Positions 23,706-36,366 are shown, counted from the stretch's first letter. The stretch is DNA of 64,000 nt from Mytilus trossulus (GCF_036588685.1 NC_086383.1:34790171-34854170); one strand, 5' to 3'. The notes: a model not told the origin generated them from the letters alone. Made by a program: numbers and translations.

Positions 23706-23921
23706 TGGTAGACCACAAGTAATAGGAGCACACAACATCTTTGTAAAAACTAAGACGAAAGAGTAGACAAATAAACTTCGTCAAAAAGCTTTATATTGAA
23801 CAATACAAACTCGACTGAAAAATAGGAGATATCATTTTGCTAAATCCTTTGAACCTTGTTTTTACATGCAGATATATTTTAATTAGATTTTTAGCCTAAT
23901 TTTTTTTAATTTCTTTTTCAG

Positions 23922-26320
23922 AGTCGGAAAACAACTGATTTAGACAAAGGTATGTTAATTTAATCCCTTTTTCGTTATATGACCAATTTTGAGGATCTGC
24001 GGATGGGGTTAACCAGGGGCGGATCCAGCCATTTTAAAAAGGGGGTTCCCAACCCAGAGTAAAAGGGGGTTCCAACTATATGCTCCCATTCAAATGCATT
24101 GATCCGCCTAAAAAAAAAAACGGAAAACCCCCTCTAGATCCGCCCTTGGGTTATCAGAATAGAAGAAGGAGTAAACAATTGAATACAAAAAATAAAGAAA
24201 GGGCCATTAAAAATTGTTTCTAGAGCTTATGTACAGTAGTTGTCGTTTGTTGGTGTAATAAATGCCTGTTTCTCGTTTCTCGTTTTTTAATATAAATAAG
24301 ACCGTCATGAACGTTGGTTTTCCCGTTTGAATGGGTTTTCACTAGTAATTTTTGAGCCCTTTATAGCTTGTTGTTCGGTGTGAGCCAAGGCTGCGTGTTG
24401 AAGGACCGTACATTGGCCTTTAATGGTTTACTTTTTTAAATTGTTATTTGGATGGAGAGTTGTCTCATTGGCACTCACGCCACATCTTTCTATATCTTAT
24501 TAGAAGATATAGTATACATACAAATTGTTACTTTGATGGAGAGTTGTCTCATTGGCACTCACACCACATCTTCCTATATCTACTTAAAGTTTGTCCATGG
24601 CAATCATAAATTATTTGTTGTATGATTTCTTGAAAAAATTATGATATATTATATTTTTTTTAAATTTCAGAAATTGACGAGCTTTTCAAAGTATTTGATA
24701 AAAATGGTGATAAAAGTATAACCGCATCAGAATTAGGAGCTGCTATGAGATTTTTAAATTTAAATCCAACTAAAAAAGAAATAGCAGACACAATGAAGTT
24801 ACTTGATGTCAATAGTAAGTTCAAAGTTCAAGTGAACTTTAACGCATCAAAATTTAGTCTGTTTTTTTTCCGGAAATTCTTGACCATAATATTTGTATAT
24901 TTCGTAGGCATACTGAATGTTTTACGGAGGGGACCAACCTACAAATATGATGACACACATTTTAAGAAATAACATGTGTGCGCTTGCGTTTACACGAACA
25001 AAACATGACACACTAAGGTTCCAAAGATAGTAAACAACCAAAGTGTAAGTTATAGCAACAACAAAAACCTGACACATACAAAATGCAACTGTGCGCAATT
25101 ACATTACATGTACACAAAATATAATTGTCTGATAAACTATATGAAAAAATGACACAAACAAAATTTTAAACTGCACGTCTACACCAAAAATTACATGACA
25201 CACACCATATACAACTGTCCACCAGAGACCAAATGACTATAGTTCACTCGTTGCCTTCGATAATGAGTTAAAATCATATTGCTATTTAAAAATGAAAAAC
25301 AATTTATTTCATAAAGGAGACAGCTAAGAATAAGAAAAGAAAAATACACAGTTTAAACTCAAATATGAGTTAATTCAACTTCTAATAAAAAGTACAAAAC
25401 CAAAAAACACCACCTAGCGGGAAAATATTTGTATGAGCAGATAAATGACAAAAACTGAATTCTAAAAATCAACGGTTGCAATCTAATTTAGTTTTTTTTA
25501 AAAGTATTTTCCTTTGCAGACGATAACAAAATACAAAAGGACGAATTCCGCAAATTTTTGAAAAACTACTTAAAGGAGAACCCGGAAGTCTTGACTCAGG
25601 AGGAATCGATAAGAGCAGCATTTAAAGTCTTTGACAGAGACGGCAATGGCTATATTGATGGCAAAGAATTAAAAGTTGCTATGACAAAACTAGGAGAAGC
25701 CTTAACAGACAAAGAGCTTGGGGAAATGATGCGAGATGCTGATGCGAACGGAGATGGTAAAATAGATTATAACGGTTAGTATTCATTTATATATAATTTA
25801 AGAAAAAGAAACAAGATGCTAAGGGGTCAATAAAAACTCGATCGAAGAAAAAAAACTCAAAGCCTCCGTAAATAATATGACGAAAAGACAACCAAAGTAC
25901 TCAAAACTACACACAAACAAATGTGGCAATCGAAATCAGTGCATTTGAAGTCAGTATATCCAGAATGGGTCAACAGTTCCTGCTTAACTATTTACACCCG
26001 TCGTGTTAACCGGTTCGGGTTACCGGTTTAAGACTGTTGAATGAAAGATATTACTTTATCAGTACACTCTTAGATTTTTGATAGTAATTACAGCTAGCAT
26101 TTTGTAAAGTATTGAATATGTTAAGGGTCCACATTATTCAGCAGTAATATGAAATTATCACTTCCGTATTTTTAAGCCAGCAATAGTCTAAAAGATAAAT
26201 TTAGATGACGGTAGTTTGGTCAAAACAGTAAGTTGGTTTCTTATTTAAATGCTATTTAACGCTGTTTTTTTTCTTTCAGAATTTGTAAAGATTTGGACTG
26301 AAACGGAGAAAGCAAAGTAA
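23922..26320 (+). CDS. Calmodulin-like protein with four EF-hands, about 156 aa
   Basis: Small calcium-sensor protein. Exons are 23922-23949, 24671-24814, 25520-25774 and 26280-26320, all with GT-AG boundaries. They encode 155 residues after an initiator Met that must come from an upstream exon (candidate at 15430). Counting that Met as 1, the calcium loops are D20-E31 ([12 protein letters not shown]), D56-E67 ([12 protein letters not shown], split by an intron), D97-E108 ([12 protein letters not shown]) and D133-E144 ([12 protein letters not shown] region). All four have acidic residues at positions 1 and 12. The C-terminus WTETEKAK is unlike calmodulin's MMTAK, and the linker is [14 protein letters not shown]. 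The exon of 144 bp after a short 28-bp exon matches the calmodulin gene layout as I recall it. It is a diverged calmodulin-like paralogue rather than calmodulin itself; troponin C is a weaker alternative. The intron at 24815-25519 holds nothing recognised. Confidence 0.9.
24012..24150. mobile_element. 139-bp MITE with TTA duplication
   Basis: The ends are imperfect inverted repeats (ACCAGGGGCGGATCC against CCCAAGGGCGGATC), flanked by TTA at 24009-24011 and 24151-24153, as in PIF/Harbinger-type elements. It lies in the second intron of the calmodulin-like gene. Confidence 0.65.
24236..24582 (+). repeat. R1 copy with duplicated tail
   Basis: R1 from TTGTCGTTTGTTGGTGT to the tail GTTGTCTCATTGGCACTCAC (24460s), then a second copy of the last ~65 bases at about 24517-24582. 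It ends about 90 bases before the third known exon of the calmodulin-like gene. Confidence 0.85.
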
Positions 26321-26760
26321 TCAGGACATTGCAGTTTAAAATGTGTTCATTTTCGTCCTCATTAACCAAAACAGCATTCAGTCGTTAAATACGGATTTAC
26401 ATATACATGTACACACAAACTCAATCAGTTAAAACACTTCACTGTGTGGATCAAATCGTGTTCACCCATTAACTCTCATGGCCAGATTTGTTCGGCCAGA
26501 TGATAAGCATTCTCAGATTAAACTGCATAATATTTTGATTTCCGATTTTTTTCAGTATTGAGGAAATTTTTTCATTCAAAGACATATTAGGTAAAATTTT
26601 CGATGCTTTTGAGATTATTCACTTTCACGTTGATTCACTTTTTTACCTCAAGACATTTGGTATACTAAATCTTTAATGCGAAATACAAATGTATGCATAC
26701 CATATACAGTTGTACATGCATCTGTTTCATTTGAGCATTTTCTTTTATAAGCATTGATGT

Positions 26761-26861
26761 GATACATGTTCAAAATATGCATTTGTGATACATGTTCAAA
26801 ATATGCATTTGTGATACATGTGCAAAATATGCATTTGTGATACTTTGCAAAATATGCAATT
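26761..26861 (+). repeat. 26-bp repeats in the 3' UTR
   Basis: GATACATGTTCAAAATATGC plus ATTTGT, three full units and one shortened unit, in the 3' untranslated region of the calmodulin-like gene. Confidence 0.9.
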
Positions 26862-26962
26862 TCGATAATAGTGTTGTCTAATTCTATCAGTGTATATGAA
26901 CTATTAATATCTGCAATACTTGTATTTATGTAATTTTTTAGAATATTTTATTTTTACTCATA

Positions 26963-26968
26963 AATAAA
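26963..26968 (+). terminator. Poly(A) signal of the calmodulin-like gene
   Basis: AATAAA about 645 bases after the stop codon, in AT-rich sequence. It is a reasonable end for the 3' untranslated region. Confidence 0.55.
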
Positions 26969-27057
26969 TTCGCTTTATTGAAGTCATTTGTATTTTATTA
27001 AATGGTCAACACCAAAATGACGACAACCACTGACGAGTGTTCCAATTTTAAAATATA

Positions 27058-28348
27058 ACTAGAGGCCATGAAGAGCATGTGTCGCTCACCTTGGTCTGTG
27101 TGCATATTAAATAAAGGACACAAATGGATTCATGCCAAAATTGTGTTTCGTTGGTGGTGATGTGTTTGTAGATCTTACTTTACTGAATAATCTTGCCGCT
27201 TGCAATTATCTCTATCTATCATGATATTGGCCTAGAAGTGACAGTGGAAATTTTTTTTTTTAAATTTACAAATATTAACAAAATATCTGAAAATTGTTAC
27301 AAGTTGACGATAAAGGGCAATAACTCCTTAAGAGGTCCATTTGACCACTTTGGTCATGTTAAATTATTTGTAGCTCTTACGTTGCTGTACATTATTGCTG
27401 TTTACAGTTTATCTCTATCTATAATCATATTCAAGATAATAAAAAAAAAGCTGCAAAATTTTCGTAAAATTTCCAATTCAGGGGCAGCAACCCAACAAAA
27501 AGTGGCCCCATTGGTTTGAAAATTTCAAGGCAGATAGATTGACCTAACGAACAAGTTAATCCACAGCAAATTTTCTCTAAATGCTTTGGTTTCAGAGATA
27601 TAAGCCAAAAACTGCATTTCATCCTGTATACTATTTTTAGCCATGTCAGCAATCTTGATTCAAGGGCAAGGTCATCGGACTCATTTTAAAAACTAGGTAT
27701 CCTTATGGTGATGGTGGACAAGTTTGGTTAAATTTATCTTTGCAGTTTCAGAGGAGAACATTTTTGAAAAAAAATACAAAAATTTACAAAAAAATGTTAA
27801 AAATTAACTTTAAAGAGCAATAACTCCTTACTGAGTCAATTGATTATTTTGGTCATCTGACTTAATTGTAAATCTTACTATACTAAACATTATTGCTGTT
27901 TATAGTTTACCTCTATCTATAATAATATTCAAGATAATAACAAAAAACAGAAAAAAATCAGGAAAATTACCTATTTAGGGGCAGCAACCCAACAACGGCT
28001 TCTCCGATTCATCTGAAAATTTCAGGGTAGATAGATTTTGACCGGATAAACAATTTTACACCATGTCAAATTTGCTCTAAATGCTTTCAGTGATAAAAGC
28101 CAAAATCTACATTTTACCCCAATGTTCTATTGTTAGCCATGGCGGCCATCTTGGTTGGGTGGGCTGGTCACAGGACACCCTTTTTTAACTAGATATTCCA
28201 ATGATGATTGTGTATAAGTTTGGTGTAATTTGGCCCATTAGTTTCAGATGAGAAGATTTTTGTAAAAGTTAACGACGACGGACGACGACAGACGCCGGAC
28301 GCCAAGTGATGAGAAAAACATTCTTGGCCCTTTGGGTCAGGTGAGCTT
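27058..28348 (+). mobile_element. R5 element, 1.3 kb, with two internal ~500-bp units
   Basis: Begins ACTAGAGGCCATGAAGAGC...TCGCTCACCTTGG and ends GACGACGGACGACGAC... then GGGTCAGGTGAGCTTA, so the ends carry short inverted TCACCT/AGGTGA words. Inside, a unit starting GGGCAATAACTCC at about 27315 recurs at about 27815. Both copies contain ATTATTGCTGTTTA, TATTCAAGATAATAA, GGGGCAGCAACCCAACAA and TTGCTCTAAATGCTTT-like blocks. No protein is encoded. I recall it as common in bivalve genomes; the superfamily is unknown to me. Confidence 0.7.
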
Positions 28349-28512
28349 AAAAGAAGATGTGGTGTGATTTCCAATTAGACAACTCTTCACAAGCGACTAA
28401 AAGGTCACAGAAATTAAAAAACTATAGGTCAACGTACGACCTTCAACAATATGGAATGCCTATATAAAAAGCCCCGAAATGACAAATGTAAAACCATTCA
28501 AACGAGAATTCT
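28349..28512 (-). repeat. R1 copy, inverted
   Basis: AAGAAGATGTGGTGTGATTT, GACAACTCTTCAC, TATAGGTCAACGTACGACCT, AAAGCCCCGAAATGAC: the inverted R1 3' half, directly abutting the R5 element. Confidence 0.75.
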
Positions 28513-28569
28513 ACATTACTAAGAATATTTAAATAATGTTAATACATTTTAATCAAATAAATGTTTCAA

Positions 28570-28575
28570 TTTATT
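28570..28575 (-). terminator. Candidate poly(A) signal of the esterase gene
   Basis: TTTATT on the plus strand (AATAAA on the minus strand) about 110 bases past the stop codon of the cholinesterase-like gene. Confidence 0.5.
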
Positions 28576-28687
28576 TCGGTAAGAAAGTAACACATCTTTG
28601 TTAAACATTTCAATGTTTTGTCAAACCAAAGCGGTATTGACCAAAGAGACTACTACTACTCTTGAATTTTTGATTTCGCTCTGTTTC

Positions 28688-31600
28688 TTAACCAACTACG
28701 TTTGAAGGTCCAAAGTTAGGCAATACGCCCTGGCTAATAGTACACGATTTTGTTCTTTTTAGATACTCCGGTATGTATTTTGTCCAGAAAGCAGTCCGCG
28801 TAGGTAGCATGTGTGAATCGGCTTTGATCGTTTCACCAACACGTAGATAGTGTTCATCTTCGACGTTGTAGGGTAACCACTTCACATCCGGTGTTCTTGG
28901 TAGATTAGGGTCACTGAAATATAAAATCACACCATTTATATTTTCACTTATGTCTTCATCCTAAAGAATTTATTATATAAATATCATGTCATTTATATTT
29001 TTATCATTTGCTTTTAAAAAAAAGATGGATCAGTGATTTTCCTAGTGATTTGTGGAAGGGACCAAGGGCCCATGGAAGTAGGAATAAATGTTCGTAAAAT
29101 GTTGGCTCTGGGGGAAATATATTCGTCATTTTACAGGAGGGCACATAGCATTAGCCGTTCGCAACTTACTAGGGGAAGAATTCTGAAAATTTCAACTTTA
29201 AAAATTTAGAAGGCTAAGAGGCGACATGAATCGATAGAAACATACACGACAAGTTGCTTTCTTTAAAAAAAGAAATGCAATCGTAAACCCAAATGCTTGT
29301 TTGGCCTTATATATATTAGATAATTGTTTAATAAAGATGTATTGTTTTATAATACTTTTGTTGCACATAAGAATTAGAAACTGACATTGCCTGTTTACTT
29401 AATGTAATACCGGCTTCACACATCAACGTATAGATCCTACGTACGTCGGCCATGGTAAAAAAAATCATGCACGTTACCAATACGCTAGTAACTTTGATGC
29501 ATTCAACCTGTCAATCATATCTGTATCGTGTGCACAACAAGCTTAAAGCGTGTATTGGTTGTGTGTAAAGCGTACTTAAGCGTTTCTCCTAGTCTTTCTA
29601 CATTCCCAATTGCAGGTCTGTCTATATGTGAATGTTTGTCAATAAGTCTGTCACATTCGCCCTTCTGTTTATATGTTTACCAGTCCGTCTATGTCCACTG
29701 GTTCGTCTACATGTTCACGAGCTTTGAAAAGCTTTCGGTAAGTGCTTATCAGTGATTAAATTGTGTCAATTGTTTTTATGTAAGTGATTATTGTGCACCG
29801 TACCCATATTTTTAAGGATGCGAATCGCAACTGATATGTTACAGTTTTTTCTTGCGATGTGTTGTCCTTAAGGTTTGGTTCATTCGGAGGGTTGGGTTTA
29901 TGGCCACCACATTGTTTATGTGCCAATGTCAATTCTAAAGCCTGGAACATGTAGTACAGTGGTTGTTGTTCATAATTCATGTCGGTCAAGTTTTTTTCGT
30001 AAATTATTTTGTTAATCAATAAGGCTGTTTAGTTTTGTTTGATTTTTGTTTTTAAATCTTAATGGTCGGGGCATTTAATAGCCGACTAAATAGTTTTTTT
30101 TTCATTTTTGGAGGCCGCTCGGTGGCCTTAAAAGACTTACTACCACGTCATTGTAACTCTGGTTGGTACTTGTATCATTAGTGCTGGACCATGGTCGATC
30201 ATGTGCACCTTTGAGGCAGGCGGGATATTTTTGTAGATATTGTACAGCTCAAACTAATTGGAGTAGTTCCTGTACTTCTATGTCTAGTCCCATGTTGCAT
30301 GGTTGGAGAAGGTGTAACGCATACGATGATACGGACTTTGTTAATTTCATTTTTTGACTGATTGTTTTACATTGTCATTTCGGGGCCTTTTATAGCCGAC
30401 TATGCGGTACGTGCTTTGCCTGTTGTTGAAGGCCGTACGGTGACCCATAGTTTGTATTTCTGTGTTATTTTTGTTTCTTGTAGATAGTTGTCTCATTGAC
30501 ACCAAACCATATCTTCCTTTTTTATATTCGATATCTTATCGCCGACCTGGTTAAATCTGCTAAAAAATGCATGCATGATTTATTTTTAGGTTATCAGTCG
30601 TAATTAAAGTGGCACATTTAATTCGTTGTATCATTTCTTCAAGTGACATCTGCATGGCCCAGTCAAATGTGTATTTTTTTAAAATATAATTTTAGATTTA
30701 GATTTCAGTCACGGTTAATCCCCCCCCCCCCCCTTCATATTGAATATCTATACTTATCAGTCGCATTTTAATGACGAAAAGGATTCAGAGGTTATTATGT
30801 GACCTCCGTGTTTAAAAAAAAAGTAAATAATGTTGCAATGTTTAAACAAAGAAAAAAACTTTAAATTTGCAATATTAATGTTCCCCCTTCATATTGAATA
30901 TCTATACTTATCAGTCGCATTTTAATGACGAAAAGGATTCAGAGGTTATTATGTGACCTCCTTATTTAAAACAAAAAGTAAATAATGTTGCAATATTTAA
31001 ACAAAGAAAATAACTTTAAATTTGCAATATTAATGAAAAAAAATATGGACATATTTTCATAATTAATTTTAACGTTATTTTCAATAAACGATTTTTTTTT
31101 TGAAAAATCCTCATTTTTACACCTTTTGAGACACGGTATTTATGATTATATTTCCATGTCCTTGGTCTATCCTAGACGTAAAATTTTAAAAAGTGCTAAT
31201 ACTTTTTTTAAAGATTTTATTTTTAATTGTTCTCGTTCAAAATATTTTATTTTTTCATATTCAATTTATTTTTAATAAACATATTTTTTTTTATTAAAGT
31301 TGCAATATTTAACAAACAAAATAAATAACTGTAATTCAATCATATGCAAGAAAGACTTCCCTTTAATTTCAGTATAAAAAATTTAAATAGCTTGCTTTTA
31401 ACAACATGTACATCTTCACTAAACTTAAAATCTAAAATAAAATGCTACTAAAACTCTTTCTAAAAAAAATATTTTTAATTATTCTCGTTCAGAATATAAA
31501 GCGCATTGTTTACATGAAATCTTATCTCATATCTAAACACAGCTGGTTACATCGTTTGACTAATTAAAATACTACGCATGTAGGTTAATATTAGCAGATT

Positions 31601-34600
31601 GTAATCGTGTGCAAGAAAACATTATATCATAATAAATTTCAGATCATACGTAAAATATCTCTATAGCAACTTAAGATGCTAATGCATATTCAACAGATTA
31701 GTAAGCTATTGCGCATGCATTTGAAAGGTGGTCATAGCTATTGCGCATGTATTTGAAAGGTGGTCATAGAAAGAACAGAAGTGTTCCGACTAACATCCGG
31801 TGTTCCGAAAGACTACATCACTCGTCCAATATATACTGCGTAAACCCTCAGGGGTTTACGCAATAACAACGGGGGAATATGACTCATAAATAATAGAAGG
31901 TCTATTCACTCGCAACACCAGCTCCACAACAAAATGTAACTCGATGAAATTTTGTAAATAATAGAAGCAGACTAGACATCAGAAAATACTACTTTACTCA
32001 CAGAGTAGTGAAAGTATGGAACAGCCTACCAGACATTATAGTGACCTCAAAAAATGTTAAGATTTTTGGAAATCGCCTAGACAAGCATTGGAAAGAACAC
32101 CCAATGATTTATAACTTTGACACTGAATACACGTATAACACTAGAAGTAGCACAAGTGTAGTTAGTGACGATGAACCAGAGCCAAATATAATAAATTATA
32201 TGTATGTTAAATAACGATTCAAACAGTGCATCATAAGCCTATTTGGCTGGCTGAAGATTTATATTATGTATTTAATGTAACGATATACTTTATATTCAGG
32301 TTGCACTATAATAAACAATTCTTCTTCTTCTTCTTCTTCTATAAAGGAGCAAACTTATAACCTCCGTTTGGAAGCACTTAGGTAAGTAGAATACTTACCC
32401 AGAATAAGCAAAATTCGAAATATATAACATGAGTTTTTCAGACAGTTGTATTTCTTCAGCTGTAATATTTGTCCTTGACATTGCGAATGGCTTCATCATA
32501 CTATCAGGAAAACCAAAGAAATATGGAATTTCATCTGCATGAAGGTTAGGTGGTTTATACTCTAATGGAAGAGTGAATGAAGAGTGTTTTTCAAACCCTA
32601 ACAAATATGTCTTCTTCCCCTTTTCTCTCTGTGCATGCGCAGTAGCGGTATTGATTATTGGAATATAAAAGCTGTAATCTGTATCCAAATTTAAAAGTTT
32701 TGTTTGATATGAATTATTTCCTAATGTTTTGTTCCAGTCACTGTACAAGAAATTCATTATTTTAGCAAGTTCCGGAGAAGTAATATTAAATCTATCCGAT
32801 AGAATATTCGGAATAACCGATTTCTCGATGATGTCATCGGGCGACATAGTCTTTGACATGCGCTTTTTAACATATGGTAACATCGTTGAACCAGTCACTG
32901 CAGTCCCATCACCGGTCAATGCAACAAATGCCATGTCAATATTGTCGAAAACACTTCCGGTTTGGTCACCGATCAAACACGACTTCGTAAAAATATCAGG
33001 AGCGGATTGTATTATAAATTCACCATCTGGAGCAGGAACAAACTCGGGTCGGAATAGATTCTCCGATTCTGTTCCTACTCTTGATTTATCAACAATGTCT
33101 TGAGCTGGAACGTTTTGCATGCAGGATAACATGGCACGATCGTTAGTTGTCGGGCATTTTAAGTTCTGTGCCATTCTTTTCGTGAAATCGAGCATCTTGT
33201 CGCGTGTATTATAACCCCATGCCGACATGGCTACTCCACTCTCGGAAATTGTTCGTGAGAATAGACCCTTGTTCCCAGGATACATTGCCTGATAAACGGT
33301 ACTTCCGCCTCCAGCGGATTCCCCAAATAGTGTTATTCTACTCGGATCACCATGGAAATATTCAATATTTTCGTGTATCCATTTAATGGCAAGTTGTTGA
33401 TCCCATAATCCTAAATTTCCCAACGAGTCAGGGTCATTAGTAGCTAAAAATCCGAAAGGACCAAGTCGATAGTTAATTGTCACCTGAAACAAAGTACTGA
33501 TAGAAATACTGTTTTCAAATGAATAATAATTAATGAAGTGTGTTGTTGAAATAATTAACTTCAAAATGTTTTTTGTACATGTAAATGTACAGTGTATGAT
33601 ACTCGCCATATATATAATTATTAATACAATATATCGTAATAGTATTACTAGGTAATTACATGTATCAGACTGTGTAAAGAATTTATTCTACCGACTCCCT
33701 TACTATGTTGAAACTAGACTAGTGGCCGAATTGACATATAAAAGTGACTAAGTCGTCCAGATTAAGAGTCTACTTCCATATTGGTCTATACAAAAAAAAT
33801 ATGCCAACAATAATGCTAACTCTTAATGTGTTTCTGCAATAAGTTTCAATCGTTTATTACCAATTTCGTCCTCAGTCTGCATGCGAAACGTTTCAGGATT
33901 ATTACAATGCCATGTATTTTTAATAGAGGAACGTCACATCGCTACTAACGTAAATATTCCATTTTTTATGTTTATACGCAAATGAAAAAAAATGGTCTCT
34001 ATGCTATTATTTTAATCATTCTTGTGGTGATATATGTTGTGTTTTAAAATGACACATATATGTAATACAGGAGCATGCAATTGGTTGGTTGTCGTTGATT
34101 GCTGTTTCTCATATTCGTTTCTTGTGTTGTACCGTTACACCAAAGTTACACCATTGTCCAAGGTTATGGAAGGTTTGGCGCTTTCAAACATGTTTAACCC
34201 CCGAAATTCTGTATATACCTGTCCAAAGTCAGGAACCCGTAGATCAGTGGTTTTTGATGGTTCAGTTCTGTCATTTTTTGTGTTTCGTAAGTTATTTTGT
34301 TCTAAATTAGGCCGAGGTTTTCTCAAATGATGTATTCCATATTTTCCATATCGAGCCTTTAATAATCGTCTCTACGGTATGCATTTTTCTCACTGTTGAA
34401 GATCAAATGATTGCCTATTATCATCTGCGTCATATGGACTCCGACATTCATACCAAATCTCTTATTTTTATTTTGTCAATAGTGGCCTAAAGTCAACAAC
34501 ATACAGCTCGTAGCTTTGATTAAAAAAATGAAAAGAGTTGTCAGTTTCGTTTGACTGTTAAGTTGAAATTTGCAATTGACTCATAATAAAGGATGTCATG

Positions 34601-35589
34601 TTAAAACACGTTAACAGTTCCTATCTTTGAGGTCAATATTAGATAAACGTTTATTGCTTTGTTCTTCATAAAATAGAGTTTTAAGTTTATAATTGAACAT
34701 ACACATATCCGCTTTATTTGAACTCTGTTCAAAGAAAAGGAACCTGCTGTTCAGTGACTGTCGATTGTTGATGTGGTTCATAAGTGTTTCTCGTTTTTTT
34801 TTATATATATATTAGATCGTTGGTCTATCCGTTTGAATGGTTTTACACTAGTCATTTGTTTAAACATTTATTGCTTCCTTTATAGCTTGCTGTTCTATGT
34901 GAGACAAGGCTTCGTGTTGACGCCCGCAACTTAATTGACCTATATATATAATGGTTTACTTTTACAAATTGTGACTTGGATGGAAAGTTGTCTCATTGCC
35001 ACTCACATCACATCTTTTTATATAAATTTAAAGTTATACTTAAATACAGCTCCTCATGAAAAACGATGATGCATTTACTTACCACAATAACCTGACCGTA
35101 ACTAGCTAAATTTTCGGCAGAATAAATACTAGATTGTCCAATCTGATATGCTCCTCCATGAATCCATAACATAACAGGTCGTTTGGCGGTAGCCGTATGA
35201 AAAGGAGCAAATATGTTCAAGGTCAAACAGTCCTCAGAAAGAAAATCTCTTCCTGGCAACCACATTGACATTAAGAATTTATTTTGTAAGCATCCTGGTC
35301 CATATTGTGTAGCATTAAAAGGTTGTTTAAAATTTGTAGCTGGCCTTGGTTTCCTAAAACGTAAATTCCCAACAGGAGGAACTGCATAGGGTATTCCTAG
35401 AAACTTTAATGCACCTCTGGGCTGACCATCAGTATATCTTGTTATTTCAATAAAACCGTTTATAGTCCCAACACTTGTATTAACTGCAGTATATGCCTCA
35501 TTTATATAAGTAGTTCCTATAGTTGCACTTAAAATTCCTGAAATAATTTGTGTTAAACCGAATAATACAAAAAAGTTGATCATAATCAT
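28688..35589 (-). CDS. Secreted cholinesterase/carboxylesterase-type alpha/beta hydrolase, 605 aa
   Basis: Hydrolyses carboxylic or choline esters outside the cell, as expected of the type-B carboxylesterase family. Coding exons on the minus strand are 35589-35083, 33483-32399 and 28913-28688, joined in phases 0 and 2, giving 605 residues, a normal family length. It starts MIMINFFVLFG with a signal peptide. Visible motifs are EDCLTLN (119-125), the oxyanion hole HGGAY (144-148), the nucleophile GESAGG with Ser225, and His484 in LHADEIPYFFG. The catalytic acid is probably Asp361 (TGDGT), where cholinesterases usually have Glu. Cysteine pairs C100/C121 and C279/C290 match the first two family disulphides. 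The end (WLPYNVEDEHYLRVG...NVVG) has no obvious GPI signal or tetramerisation peptide. Introns of 1.6 and 3.5 kb hold repeats. Substrate cannot be told from sequence. Confidence 0.93.
28914..29999. other. Intron sequence, nothing recognised
   Basis: Part of the last intron of the esterase gene. No second gene or clear element was found; short open frames lack features. Confidence 0.5.
30000..30530 (+). repeat. R1-family copy in esterase intron
   Basis: Contains AGTTTTGTTTGATTTTTG and GGGGCATTTAATAGCCGAC, then a second, better-preserved run: CATTTCGGGGCCTTTTATAG, TGTTGAAGGCCGTACGGTGA, GTTGTCTCATTGACACC. The 5' part seems partly duplicated. Confidence 0.7.
30734..31041 (+). repeat. 154-bp tandem duplication
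   Basis: TTCATATTGAATATCTATAC begins at 30734 and at 30888, and the two 154-bp copies are almost identical up to AATATTAATG. A poly(C) run precedes the first copy and a shorter C5 precedes the second. Confidence 0.9.
31702..31765 (+). repeat. 32-bp tandem duplication
   Basis: AGCTATTGCGCATG(C/T)ATTTG followed by AAAGGTGGTCAT, twice in a row. Confidence 0.85.
31838..31862. repeat. Short hairpin
   Basis: TGCGTAAACCC and its reverse complement flank a TCAG loop. Confidence 0.7.
31946..32340 (+). mobile_element. 3' end of a non-LTR retrotransposon
   Basis: An open frame encodes the C-terminal motif RVVKVWNSLPD...FGNRLDKHW, characteristic of the end of CR1/jockey-like LINE proteins, and stops at about 32214. 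A noncoding 3' tail ends in (TTC)n at 32321-32340, as expected for 3'-anchored LINE copies. It lies on the opposite strand inside the last intron of the esterase gene. The rest of the element is missing. Confidence 0.8.
34150..35024 (+). repeat. Long R1 copy in esterase intron 1
   Basis: Starts with GGTTTGGCGCTTTCAAACAT (5' end of R1), continues with CCTGTCCAAAGTCAGGAAC and ends with GTTGTCTCATTGCCACTCAC. The middle (about 34330-34730) is divergent or replaced. It is one of the longest family members in the window and ends about 60 bases from the exon 1 donor. Confidence 0.7.
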
Positions 35590-36366
35590 TCCGAATATTT
35601 AAATCTTATCTTAAAACTGAGGCAACTATAACTTTCCAATTTGATGATAGTTCAAGCTTTGTACAGATAATTTTACCAGGTGCAAGATATACTTTGATAA
35701 GAAATCAATTTAAATTTGAAGTACATGATGTACGCATTGTGATGTTTACAATTAAGGCAACACTAGTTTATCGGTTCAAAAGTCATGAATTGATTGAGAA
35801 AAAATAAATCCGGGTTACAAACTAAAAACAGAGGGAAACACGTCATTCAACTTTAAGAGAAAATCAAAGGAACAACCGGAACACCCAAATACAACAACTA
35901 TTTTGTATGTCTTATGAAGACATGGCCCACTTGTCAAACAGAAAACTATCCATCAGAGATCAAATTGTTTTAGTGAACGCAGCAATAAAACGGGCATGTT
36001 TATATATATTACAGAACTTTCTTGGTATTCCTAATAGGAAGATTTATTATACTTCACGACACAATTATTTTATTAACCTGAGTGTGTAGAATTTGAAAAC
36101 CGTTTTTTTCTACAAAAGTGAGGATTTTGTATAAATTGTTAAATAATTCACTGTGTTATCTTACCATATAGCTTTGTTTAAACTTGTTTATTTACTTTTG
36201 ACCTTAAATATTTATCCCTAAGATCATTATTAACTATGTATAAAAAATTATGCATTCGGGTATCGCATCTCAAATTTATTCGTTCATAGTGTGTTAATCT
36301 ACGTTTTTTGATTGAGTTAAGCCTTCCAACTGATATGTTATCATATGTTTTCTATATTGAGATATT
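35590..36366. other. Upstream region of the esterase gene
   Basis: No clear TATA box or coding sequence. 35810-35910 contains a GGGTTACAAACTAAAAACAG...CAAATACAACAAC run that I associate with dispersed mussel repeats. A 60-residue plus-strand frame at 35907 has no supporting features. Confidence 0.4.
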
